From contig URGO01000093.1 in the NCBI GenBank assembly GCA_900547435.1, positions 1 through 12,768 of the forward strand: a stretch of DNA of 12,768 nucleotides. The letters run 5' to 3'. The notes beneath the pieces are model-generated. The model worked only from the letters and a program-made list of their open reading frames with translations, did no database searches and had not been told where the DNA came from. This DNA comes from an uncultured Parabacteroides sp. Its GTDB lineage: Bacteria > Bacteroidota > Bacteroidia > Bacteroidales > Tannerellaceae. Position numbers and translations under genes: made by a program. Positions 1-5,670 of the stretch are shown here, piece by piece. How positions within the stretch are numbered: the first letter of the stretch is position 1; each line of letters opens with the position of its first letter.

Positions 1-1279
1 GCCTTGTGGATTTATATCCTTGGTCCAACTTGGCATGGACGCCCTCGACGACGACTATGGCATCGTCGACGACTATGGCAATCGCCAATACCAAGGCTGA
101 CAATGTCAACAAGTTCAAGCTAAAGCCGATAATCTTCAAAGCGAAGAACGTAGCAATCAAGGCTACCGGGATGGCAATTGCCGGAATCAATGTAGAACGC
201 ATATCCTGCAAGAAGACATACACCACGATAAACACCAAGATAAACGCCTCGATCAAGGTCTTGACCACCTCGTGGATAGAAGCGAACAAGAAGTCGTTGG
301 CACTTTGGGCAATATTGATACCTAAGCCTTCCGGCAAGTTCTTTTCGTAATCAGCCAATACCTGCTCCAAGTTCGAGATGGTTTCCGTCGCATTGGTTCC
401 CGCCATCTGGTACACGATACAAGACACGGCCTTGTGTCCGTTCACCGTATTGTTGAAGTTATAGGTCAAACGGCCTAATTCCAAATCGGCTACATCGCCC
501 AAGCGGAGCACTTCGCCATCCGGAAGCGCTTTGATGACAATGTTTTCAAATTCCGTTTCGGATGACAAACGTCCTTTATAACGGATGGTGTATTGGAAGG
601 ATTGATTTCCTCGTTCACCAAACTGACCCGGAGCTGCCTCGATGTTCTGCTCAGCCAACACATTCGAAATGTCACTCGGATTTAATTTGTATTGCGCCAT
701 CACGTCCGGTTTCAACCAAATACGCATAGAGTAGTCCGTACCCATCACGTTGGCATCACCGACACCCTTTACACGCTTGATTTCCGGAATCAAGTTGATG
801 CTGGCGTAGTTTTCCAAGAACTCGATGTTGTATTTATCCTCTTTATCGTAAATAGAGAATACCATCAACATAGAGGTCTGACGTTTGTAGGTCGTCACAC
901 CGACTTTGGTTACTTCGGCGGGCAACAAACCTTGCGCTTGCGTCACACGGTTCTGCACGTTGACCTGCGCCATATCCGGGTCGGTTCCCTGGTTGAAGTA
1001 AACCGTGATACGGGCCGAACCGTTGTTGGTCGCCGTAGAAGTCATGTACATCATGTTCTCCACACCGTTGATTTGGTCTTCCAACGGAGAGATCACCGAG
1101 TTCAATACGGCCTGCGCATTGGCACCCGTATAGGTCGCACTCACCGAAATTGTAGGAGGTGCGATGTCCGGATATTGGGTAATAGGCAAGGTAGACAAAC
1201 CGATGATACCCAAGATTACCAACAAAATGGAGATAACGGTTGATAATACCGGACGGTTAATAAACTTATCTAATTTCAT
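1..1279 (-). CDS. RND (HAE1-type) multidrug efflux permease, N-terminal part, cut by window edge
   Basis: This is the inner-membrane pump of a tripartite RND efflux system, which exchanges protons for drugs or other hydrophobic compounds. The frame reads open from the ATG at 1277-1279 to the left edge, giving 426 of about 1,030-1,060 expected residues. The N-terminus MKLDKFINRPVLSTVISI has the usual short helix followed by TM1. Next come a porter-domain stretch with LPITQYPDIAPPTISVSA, then FVVVYVFLQDMRSTLIPAIA-like TM segments. The IAIVVDDAIVVVE motif has the paired Asp (about residues 405-406) matching D407/D408 of E. coli AcrB, the proton-relay pair. The start lies 43 bp after the adaptor stop, so the two genes are surely co-transcribed. 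Substrate cannot be told from sequence. The family call is very secure. The rest of the gene, and probably an outer-membrane channel gene, lies outside the window. Confidence 0.96.
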   Translation of the reverse strand, partial: MKLDKFINRPVLSTVISILLVILGIIGLSTLPITQYPDIAPPTISVSATYTGANAQAVLNSVISPLEDQINGVENMMYMTSTATNNGSARITVYFNQGTDPDMAQVNVQNRVTQAQGLLPAEVTKVGVTTYKRQTSMLMVFSIYDKEDKYNIEFLENYASINLIPEIKRVKGVGDANVMGTDYSMRIWLKPDVMAQYKLNPSDISNVLAEQNIEAAPGQFGERGNQSFQYTIRYKGRLSSETEFENIVIKALPDGEVLRLGDVADLELGRLTYNFNNTVNGHKAVSCIVYQMAGTNATETISNLEQVLADYEKNLPEGLGINIAQSANDFLFASIHEVVKTLIEAFILVFIVVYVFLQDMRSTLIPAIAIPVALIATFFALKIIGFSLNLLTLSALVLAIAIVVDDAIVVVEGVHAKLDQGYKSTR

Positions 1280-1322
1280 TCTCTGTCTGAATTATGATAC
1301 CTATATAATATATGTATGGTTA

Positions 1323-2528
1323 TTAATTAAAAGCCGTGGCCAGGTTCCCTTCGCGCTGGTCTTTCAATGCTTGTTGGAACTTAGCTACCTGCTGGGCTTT
1401 CGTAATCGGGACAATCTTACGTCCGTCTGACAATTGCTGAACGCCTTCGATTACAATCTTCTCGTTAGCCTTCAATCCGTCGGTTACGATGAAGTTCTTC
1501 CCGTCGTTCAGGTTCGAAATTTGGATTTCCGTATATTTTACGGTGCTGTCCGGCTGGAGTACATAGACGAACTTCTTATCCTGGATTTCCACCGTAGCGT
1601 TTTGCGGAACCAAGATAGCATTCTGAATAGTGTACGGGAAAATCACGTTGGCCATACCTCCGCTTCGAAGCACATTTTTCGTATTCGGGAAGATGGCACG
1701 CATACTAACCGAACCGGTCGACTGGTCAATCACACCACTTACGGCATCAATCTTTCCTTCAAACTCATACATTGAACCGTCGGCCAATTGCAACTTCACC
1801 GCCGGCATCTTTTCCATTTGTTCCTTCAAGGTGCCGCCTGCACGGGTCAAGTTCAATAACTCCTTCTCGGTCATTGAGAAATAGACGTACAAGTCCTTGA
1901 TTTCCGATACCGTAGTCAGCGGTTCCGCAATCGAAGCGCTTACCAACGCGCCGATACGATACGGGAAAGTGCCGATTACACCGTCCGACGGACTCTTTAC
2001 CGTACAGAAGTCCAGGTTCTGCTTAGCGCTTACCAACGAAGCCTTTGCCTGAGCCAATGCCGCACGTGCTGAAAGCAGGTTGTTTACAGCTGTTTCGTAT
2101 TCGAAAGAACTGATAATCTGTTTTTCAAACAACATGTGTTTGTTTTTCTCGGTTAATTCCATCGTACGCAACGACGATTCGGCCGTCTTTACCGCCGCAT
2201 CCGCCTGATCTACCGCTGCTTTGTATTGCGTCGGGTCAATCAGGAACAAAGGCTGGCCTTTGCGTACCGTCGCGCCTTCATCCACATACAGCTTTACGAT
2301 AAAGCCTGATACCTGCGGACGAACTTCGATGTCTTGCGTTCCTTTAATGGTTGCTGGATAAGAGATAGTTTGATTACTTGAAGTCTCATTCACCGTAGCA
2401 ACAGCAAATTCATCATCGCCCATCTTGCCACTTTGGCTGTTTCCACATGAGAAAAGAATAAACCCTGTCGCGCATATCGCTATGAGCTTCGACTGGGTTA
2501 CTAAAAATTTCAAGAAATGTTTCTTCAT
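1323..2528 (-). CDS. RND efflux periplasmic adaptor (membrane fusion) lipoprotein
   Basis: This 401-residue protein is the periplasmic adaptor that links the RND permease to an outer-membrane channel. The N-terminus has a charged start (MKKHFLKF), a hydrophobic stretch and a lipobox ending LFSC, so Cys28 is the predicted lipidation site. Residues about 60-95 (EVRPQVSGFIVKLYVDEGATV, shortened here) form the first half of the biotinyl-lipoyl-like domain. Residues about 100-170 are an Ala/Lys/Glu-rich alpha-hairpin (EKNKHMLFEKQIISSFEYE and following). The FCTVKSPSDGVIG segment completes the lipoyl domain, and the beta-barrel and membrane-proximal domains follow. Length is normal for AcrA/MexA relatives. 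It is the first gene of the operon. The candidate promoter and an inverted repeat lie just upstream, which suggests local repression, but no regulator gene is in view. The family is secure; the substrate is unknown. Confidence 0.95.
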   Translation of the reverse strand: MKKHFLKFLVTQSKLIAICATGFILFSCGNSQSGKMGDDEFAVATVNETSSNQTISYPATIKGTQDIEVRPQVSGFIVKLYVDEGATVRKGQPLFLIDPTQYKAAVDQADAAVKTAESSLRTMELTEKNKHMLFEKQIISSFEYETAVNNLLSARAALAQAKASLVSAKQNLDFCTVKSPSDGVIGTFPYRIGALVSASIAEPLTTVSEIKDLYVYFSMTEKELLNLTRAGGTLKEQMEKMPAVKLQLADGSMYEFEGKIDAVSGVIDQSTGSVSMRAIFPNTKNVLRSGGMANVIFPYTIQNAILVPQNATVEIQDKKFVYVLQPDSTVKYTEIQISNLNDGKNFIVTDGLKANEKIVIEGVQQLSDGRKIVPITKAQQVAKFQQALKDQREGNLATAFN

Positions 2529-2563
2529 ATTTGACTTGTTTGAAAATTATTTTAATCTGCCCA

Positions 2564-2597
2564 TTTGTTGTTAGCCAACTATTCATTGGCCAACAAA
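2564..2597. repeat. Inverted repeat overlapping the efflux-operon promoter
   Basis: Two arms pair: TTTGTTG (2564-2570) with CAACAAA (2591-2597), and GCCAA (2574-2578) with TTGGC (2586-2590). That is 12 bp in all, with a 3-nt bulge (TTA) on the left side and a 7-nt loop. The right arm overlaps the candidate -7 box at 2594-2601. By position this could be a repressor operator or a hairpin at the 5' end of the mRNA. The pairing is seen directly; the role is inference. Confidence 0.5.
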
Positions 2598-2601
2598 GTT
2601 A
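2594..2601 (-). promoter_or_regulatory. Candidate -7 box of the efflux operon
   Basis: On the minus strand this reads TAACTTTG, a full match to the Bacteroidetes -7 consensus TAnnTTTG. A run ending TTTG lies 12 nt upstream (2614-2617), closer than the usual 19-21 nt for the -33 element, so the upstream half is poor. Initiation near 2587 would give a leader of about 59 nt before the adaptor ATG. Confidence 0.42.
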
Positions 2602-2824
2602 CACGATTTTTCGCAAAAAACATACCCTTGTGCATTTCATTTTAACCTTATTTGGGTACGAATTATATCATTTTCTCAAAAGTATTTATCATATTGGTAT
2701 GAAATAAATATCTATTGTTCTGAATATAAATACCCTTTTGGGCTTTTTTCGCACTTCTTGTCTTTTCAGGAGACACTCCTTTTTTAGGACGCGGTTAGAG
2801 ATATTTCCTGCTTTTATCCGTCGT

Positions 2825-2922
2825 TTTGTTTGCATCACCCAGGTGATTTAATTGCATCACAGTTGTGATTTAATCAATTCACCCTTGTGAATTAATTGCA
2901 TCACCCGGGTGATGCAAACAAA
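2825..2922. repeat. Array of four palindromes at 22-bp spacing, enclosed by a 16-bp perfect inverted repeat
   Basis: Four dyad centres fall at 2840.5, 2862.5, 2884.5 and 2906.5, exactly 22 bp apart. The cores are ATCACCCAGGTGAT, ATCACAGTTGTGAT, AATTCACCCTTGTGAATT and TTGCATCACC-CGGGTGATGCAA; the last is a perfect 22-bp palindrome (2896-2917). Linkers are of the form TTTAATTG, TTTAATCA or ATTAATTG. The outer ends, TTTGTTTGCATCACCC (2825-2840) and its exact reverse complement (2907-2922), make the 98-bp block symmetrical. Possible roles are a multi-site operator for a dimeric regulator, or a dispersed palindromic repeat. It lies about 85 bp before the membrane-protein promoter and about 220 bp upstream of the efflux promoter. 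Confidence 0.85.
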
Positions 2923-3005
2923 TGGCTTTTTGAAGAGAGGAAAATGAAGGGTGCCGGAATGTGTTTGGAATGAATAGAAATTAATTTTTGACTATTTTAG
3001 GCTAT

Positions 3006-3040
3006 TTTGTTGGTTAATTCGGCAAATCTGCTTACATTTG
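3006..3040 (+). promoter_or_regulatory. Promoter of the DUF975-like membrane protein
   Basis: TACATTTG at 3033-3040 fully matches the Bacteroidetes -7 consensus. TTTTGTTGG just upstream offers a -33 element: TTTG at 3006-3009 leaves 23 nt, and TTG at 3010-3012 leaves 20 nt. Transcription would start near 3047, about 20 nt before the ATG. Confidence 0.6.
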
Positions 3041-3067
3041 GAGCATTAATTTCAAAACAATCATATC

Positions 3068-3700
3068 ATGGATACCACTTTTCAAATTTCCGAGGTGTTC
3101 CAGACAAGCTGGAAACATGTCAAATCCCAAATCTGGGTATTAGCCGGACTCGTTATCGGGATCTGCTTAATTTCTTTTACCATCAACCTGTTTACCCTAC
3201 CGTTGCAAGGTTCGACCGTAGGAATGATTATCGCTTACCTAATCAGTTTGTTTATTTCAGCTATCTTTTCGGTAGGATATATAAAGAATCTGTTCCAGAC
3301 GATGGAGGGCGATGAGCCGCAATTCTCCGCATACTTGCAAAGCTTCCCGAAGATTTTCAATATGCTGATGGCTAATATCCTTTTTGGAATTGCCTTTTTT
3401 ATCGGATTATGTTTCTTGGTGATTCCCGGAATCTATCTTTATCTTCGCCTGCAATTCTTTGCGCAATTTATCGTGGATGAAGATGCCGGTGCGGTCGATT
3501 CGTTGAAACAGAGCTGGGCATTGACCAATGGTAAGGCTATGCCTTTGTTGATGCTCCTCCTGACCCAGTTGTTGCTGCTTGTCATCGGTATAATTCTTTT
3601 TGGTGTCGGTGTATTCGTTACCTATCCGATTGCCGCGATGATGTCCTGCTATGTGTACCGGATACTGAATAGGGTAAAGGTGCAGGAGGAGATTGCTTAA
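3068..3700 (+). CDS. Integral membrane protein, DUF975 / GPDPase-membrane-domain-like
   Basis: This 210-residue, very hydrophobic protein has no signal peptide. Membrane segments can be seen at about 21-44, 50-72, 97-119 and 155-190, with a further hydrophobic, possibly re-entrant, segment around 119-135. The stretch PGIYLYLRLQFFAQFIVDE followed by DSLKQSWALTNGK is characteristic of the loosely defined DUF975 / glycerophosphodiester-phosphodiesterase membrane-domain superfamily. In that group a proline-glycine turn leads into a conserved 'AL..S..L..G' segment. No catalytic domain is attached, so no enzymatic role is claimed. The function of such stand-alone proteins is unknown. It is monocistronic, with its own promoter, and its stop overlaps that of the convergent lipid-kinase gene. 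The start is set by the ATG at 3068, about 20 nt after the predicted transcription start. Confidence 0.85.
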   Translation: MDTTFQISEVFQTSWKHVKSQIWVLAGLVIGICLISFTINLFTLPLQGSTVGMIIAYLISLFISAIFSVGYIKNLFQTMEGDEPQFSAYLQSFPKIFNMLMANILFGIAFFIGLCFLVIPGIYLYLRLQFFAQFIVDEDAGAVDSLKQSWALTNGKAMPLLMLLLTQLLLLVIGIILFGVGVFVTYPIAAMMSCYVYRILNRVKVQEEIA

Positions 3701-4065
3701 ATCAACTTCGGAATAAAAATAAGCAATCCGACCACCAGGGCCGAGAGAGCCGATAGGAGAACGGCTCCGGCGGCCAGGTCTTTGGTATGCTTGATGGCTT
3801 CGTTGTATTCCGGCGATACAAGGTCGGCGAGGGCTTCGATGGACGAATTGATGGCTTCGAACGCAAACACCAGACCGATGACTATCGTAATGGCTATCCA
3901 TTCCGTGGATGAAATATGCAAGGCGAAGCCTAATGCAAGGGCACAAATCGCCGCAAAGCAATGAATACGCGCGTTGGGCTCGCGACCGATGAGGAGGCGA
4001 ATGCCCCGAAACGCGTAAACAAAACTCTTGAGCCGTTTTCTGAATGTAAATCCGTTGTTCTTCAT
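3697..4065 (-). CDS. dgkA: Diacylglycerol kinase / undecaprenol kinase family protein
   Basis: This small integral-membrane kinase phosphorylates diacylglycerol or undecaprenol with ATP, returning lipids to phospholipid or cell-wall carrier pools. From the ATG at 4063-4065 it has 122 residues, the normal family size, and three membrane helices (about 34-50, 54-72, 98-118). The signature EAINSSIEALADLV (70-83) carries the conserved Glu70, Asn73 and Glu77, and KDLAAGAVL (95-103) follows the cytoplasmic loop. This pattern is closer to Gram-positive UdpK and Bacteroidetes forms than to E. coli DgkA, so the natural substrate could be undecaprenol. A longer reading frame goes upstream but would run through the His/Pro-rich gene in another frame and lacks family resemblance, so it is rejected. 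The gene follows that lipoprotein by 16 nt and is probably co-transcribed with it. Its TAA overlaps the convergent stop. Confidence 0.93.
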   Translation of the reverse strand: MKNNGFTFRKRLKSFVYAFRGIRLLIGREPNARIHCFAAICALALGFALHISSTEWIAITIVIGLVFAFEAINSSIEALADLVSPEYNEAIKHTKDLAAGAVLLSALSALVVGLLIFIPKLI

Positions 4066-4081
4066 AAGAGACAAAGTTGTT

Positions 4082-4294
4082 TTACCAATCATCATGATGC
4101 CGGGGCGGTTTGTGCTTGTGCTTCGGCGGTTTGGGAGGCTTGGGCGGTTTGTGGTGATGTTTGTGATGCCGGGGCGGCTCATATCTTTCCGGATGATGAG
4201 GCGGATGGTGCGGCGGACGCGGGTGATGAACTCTGCATGAGGTAAAGCTCATGCAGATGATGAGGGCGCAAAGTATTGCTACTAACCTTTTCAT
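4082..4294 (-). CDS. Tiny His/Pro-rich lipoprotein, function unknown
   Basis: This 70-residue protein starts MKRLVAILCALIICMSFTSC, a textbook lipoprotein signal with lipidation at Cys20. The mature 51 residues are nearly all His, Pro, Lys and Arg: by my count 15 His and 16 Pro, in HHPP and KPPKPP repeats, ending RHHDDW. No fold is expected. A stretch like this could bind transition metals (Zn, Ni, Cu) or act as an extended proline-rich spacer in the periplasm or at the surface, but neither role is shown. It heads a likely two-gene transcript with dgkA, 16 nt apart, behind a full -7 motif at 4344-4351. A real signal peptide, lipobox and promoter support a true gene despite low complexity. I do not recognise a named family. 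Confidence 0.82.
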   Translation of the reverse strand: MKRLVAILCALIICMSFTSCRVHHPRPPHHPPHHPERYEPPRHHKHHHKPPKPPKPPKHKHKPPRHHDDW

Positions 4295-4343
4295 ACGCTG
4301 TTCTTTTTTGAAATGTTACAAACTCTCTTTTCTTCTTTGCGGA

Positions 4344-4351
4344 CAAATATA
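4344..4351 (-). promoter_or_regulatory. -7 box for the His/Pro-rich lipoprotein-dgkA transcript
   Basis: Minus strand reads TATATTTG, a full TAnnTTTG match. Nothing resembling TTTG stands 19-21 nt upstream; that stretch is pyrimidine-rich on the minus strand. Start near 4337 gives a leader of about 43 nt. Confidence 0.5.
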
Positions 4352-4407
4352 GGAAGATTTTTCTATTCGGGATGAGGAAAAAGACTTTTTCTTTTCTGTT
4401 TTTTGAT

Positions 4408-4415
4408 TACCTTTG
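4408..4415 (+). promoter_or_regulatory. Candidate -7 box for the ribE-nitroreductase transcript
   Basis: TACCTTTG matches TAnnTTTG. The -33 region is only a T-rich tract (4386-4404). A start near 4422 would give a leader of about 72 nt containing the A-rich tandem repeat. This leader is too short to hold a canonical FMN riboswitch. Confidence 0.45.
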
Positions 4416-4444
4416 TCCTTAAGTTTATTGGTTTTGTCAGTATG

Positions 4445-4490
4445 CATAAACTCACAAACTAAAAAACGCACAAACTCATAAACTAAAAAA
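4445..4490. repeat. Two-copy 24-bp tandem repeat in the ribE leader
   Basis: AAACTCACAAACTAAAAAA (4448-4466) recurs 24 bp later as AAACTCATAAACTAAAAAA (4472-4490), with one mismatch in 19. Allowing a second mismatch, the match extends left to 4445/4469. The second copy ends three bases before the ribE ATG. The A-rich unstructured tract may help initiation in a host that rarely uses Shine-Dalgarno pairing, or it may be a slippage product. Confidence 0.75.
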
Positions 4491-4493
4491 AGT

Positions 4494-5096
4494 ATGTTTT
4501 CAGGTATTGTAGAAGAAGCAGCAAAAGTTATATCCGTCGAACAGGATAAAGGTAATGTGCATATCACGATGGAATGTTCGTTTGTAGATGAACTGAAAAT
4601 CGATCAAAGCGTGGCGCATAACGGGGTATGCCTCACGGTGGTTCGGAAGACGGACAAGACTTATACCGTAACGGCTATCCAAGAGACTTTGGAGCGTTCT
4701 AATCTGGGGAATCTCCGTCCGGGTAGTTTGGTAAATCTGGAGCGTAGTATGTTGATGAACGGACGTTTGGACGGACATATCGTGCAAGGACATGTCGATC
4801 AGACGGCGGTTTGTACCCGTGTCGTGGAAGAGGAGGGGAGCTGGCGCTATACGTTCAGCTATAAATCCGACAAGGAGATGGCACGAAAGGGCTATGTGAC
4901 CGTCGAGAAGGGGTCGGTCTGTGTCAATGGCGTGAGCCTGACGGTGTGCAATTCTCAGCCGGATAGCTTCGAAGTGGCGATTATCCCTTACACCCACGAG
5001 CATACCAACTTCTGTCAAATCGAGGAGGGAACGGTGGTAAATATCGAGTTTGATATAGTCGGTAAATACATCAGCCGAATGATGTTGTTCGAATAA
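4494..5096 (+). CDS. ribE: Riboflavin synthase, alpha chain
   Basis: The enzyme catalyses the last step of riboflavin synthesis: two molecules of 6,7-dimethyl-8-ribityllumazine are converted into riboflavin and a pyrimidinedione. It acts in the cytosol as a trimer. The 200-residue length is typical. Two tandem lumazine-binding repeats are visible. The first begins MFSGIVEEA and holds SVAHNGVCLTV (39-49). GHIVQGHVDQT (94-104) opens the second, which holds EKGSVCVNGVSLTV (138-151) and IPYTHEHTN (164-172). All signature positions of the family look intact. The nitroreductase follows 14 nt after the stop, so the two are likely one transcript. Other rib genes are not nearby. Symbol follows the ribE (alpha synthase) convention; ribC is used in some species. 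Confidence 0.97.
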   Translation: MFSGIVEEAAKVISVEQDKGNVHITMECSFVDELKIDQSVAHNGVCLTVVRKTDKTYTVTAIQETLERSNLGNLRPGSLVNLERSMLMNGRLDGHIVQGHVDQTAVCTRVVEEEGSWRYTFSYKSDKEMARKGYVTVEKGSVCVNGVSLTVCNSQPDSFEVAIIPYTHEHTNFCQIEEGTVVNIEFDIVGKYISRMMLFE

Positions 5097-5110
5097 AAAG
5101 CGGAATCACA

Positions 5111-5659
5111 ATGGAAAACTTTCATGTATTAGCCGCTCAAAGGCAGAGCGACCGGGCATTCGCCCCCTCGCGTCCGGTAGAGAAAGAGAAGATTATGCGG
5201 ATATTGGAGACCGCCCGGGTGGCTCCTTCGGCATGTAATTCGCAACCTTGGCATTTTGTCGTGGTGGATGATGCGGAACTCCGGCATCAATTGGCCGATG
5301 CCGTAGCAAGCAAGCTGATAGGAATCAATCATTTCACCAAGCAGGCTCCGCTTCATATCGTCATTGTCGAGGAAAAGCCGAACCTGACCGCCGGTATAGG
5401 GTCGTGGGTGAAAGATAAGAATTTTGCGCATATTGATGTGGGTATTGTTGCGGCCCATATCGTTCTTGCCGCTGAGGAGGAAGGCTTGGGCAGCTGTATC
5501 TTGGGATGGTTTGACGAGGATAAGGTGCGCAAGCTCCTGAACATTCCGTCCGGAAAGCGTATTCTTCTGGATATTGTCATCGGATATTCTACGCAACCGG
5601 ACCGGAAGAAGGCACGCAAGAGCTTGGATAAGATAGTCAGTTGGAACCGGTATGAATAA
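5111..5659 (+). CDS. Nitroreductase-family FMN oxidoreductase
   Basis: This 182-residue protein belongs to the small nitroreductase family, FMN-dependent homodimers that take hydride from NAD(P)H. The N-terminal RQSDRAF (11-17) gives the Arg/Ser/Arg phosphate-binding pattern for FMN. APSACNSQPWHFVVVDD (38-54) is the second hallmark, with the Ser-x-x-Asn-x-Gln-Pro-Trp core. EEEGLGSCILGWFDEDKV and the end DIVIGYSTQPDRKKARKSLD match the family's C-terminal half. The true substrate (nitroaromatics, quinones, flavin or other) cannot be inferred. Placement 14 nt after riboflavin synthase links it to flavin supply and makes co-transcription likely. It converges on the nicotinamidase-like gene with 9 bp between stops. 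An inverted repeat covers that junction. Confidence 0.93.
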   Translation: MENFHVLAAQRQSDRAFAPSRPVEKEKIMRILETARVAPSACNSQPWHFVVVDDAELRHQLADAVASKLIGINHFTKQAPLHIVIVEEKPNLTAGIGSWVKDKNFAHIDVGIVAAHIVLAAEEEGLGSCILGWFDEDKVRKLLNIPSGKRILLDIVIGYSTQPDRKKARKSLDKIVSWNRYE

Positions 5660-5670
5660 GGGTTCCAACT
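5639..5670. terminator. Inverted repeat at a convergent gene junction, possible bidirectional terminator
   Basis: AGTTGGAACC (5639-5648) pairs perfectly with GGTTCCAACT (5661-5670) across a 12-nt loop. The left arm encodes the last codons of the nitroreductase, and the right arm runs into the stop codon of the opposite gene. No T-tract follows on either strand, so it is not a standard intrinsic terminator. It may instead protect mRNA 3' ends or stop colliding transcripts. Confidence 0.45.

Larger units (their letters stand above)
2529..3067. other. 539-bp divergent intergenic region
   Basis: I find no credible gene here. It contains, left to right: the efflux leader with its inverted repeat and -7 box; an AT-rich imperfect hairpin at 2683-2710 (TATTTATCATA, loop TTGG, then TATG, a 2-nt bulge, ATAAATA); a small CCC-TTTT-GGG hairpin followed by six T near 2730-2746, too weak to call a terminator; the four-palindrome array at 2825-2922; and the promoter of the downstream membrane-protein gene. 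Base composition is far more AT-rich than the flanking genes except inside the palindrome array. Confidence 0.7.

Noticed and set aside
692..1243. 183-codon plus-strand open frame rich in His and Arg
   Set aside because: It is antisense to the RND permease, whose frame is continuous and clearly conserved. The composition is that of a shadow frame.
2730..2746. Intrinsic terminator (CCC-TTTT-GGG followed by T6)
   Set aside because: The stem is only three G-C pairs, and no plus-strand gene ends upstream of it.
2825..2922. CRISPR-like array
   Set aside because: The repeats are palindromic with 8-9 bp linkers rather than 25-40 bp unique spacers, and no cas genes are near.
3407..3961. 184-codon minus-strand frame across the membrane-protein and lipid-kinase genes
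   Set aside because: It spans two well-supported genes in another frame, and its His/Arg-rich product has no recognisable features.
4066..4182. N-terminal extension of the lipid kinase to an upstream ATG at 4182
   Set aside because: The added 39 residues (Asn/Arg/Pro-rich) are the His/Pro-rich gene read in another frame. The ATG at 4065 gives the normal family length.
4295..4493. FMN riboswitch ahead of riboflavin synthase
   Set aside because: The sequence is A/T-rich with tandem repeats. I see none of the GC-rich conserved helices of the FMN aptamer.
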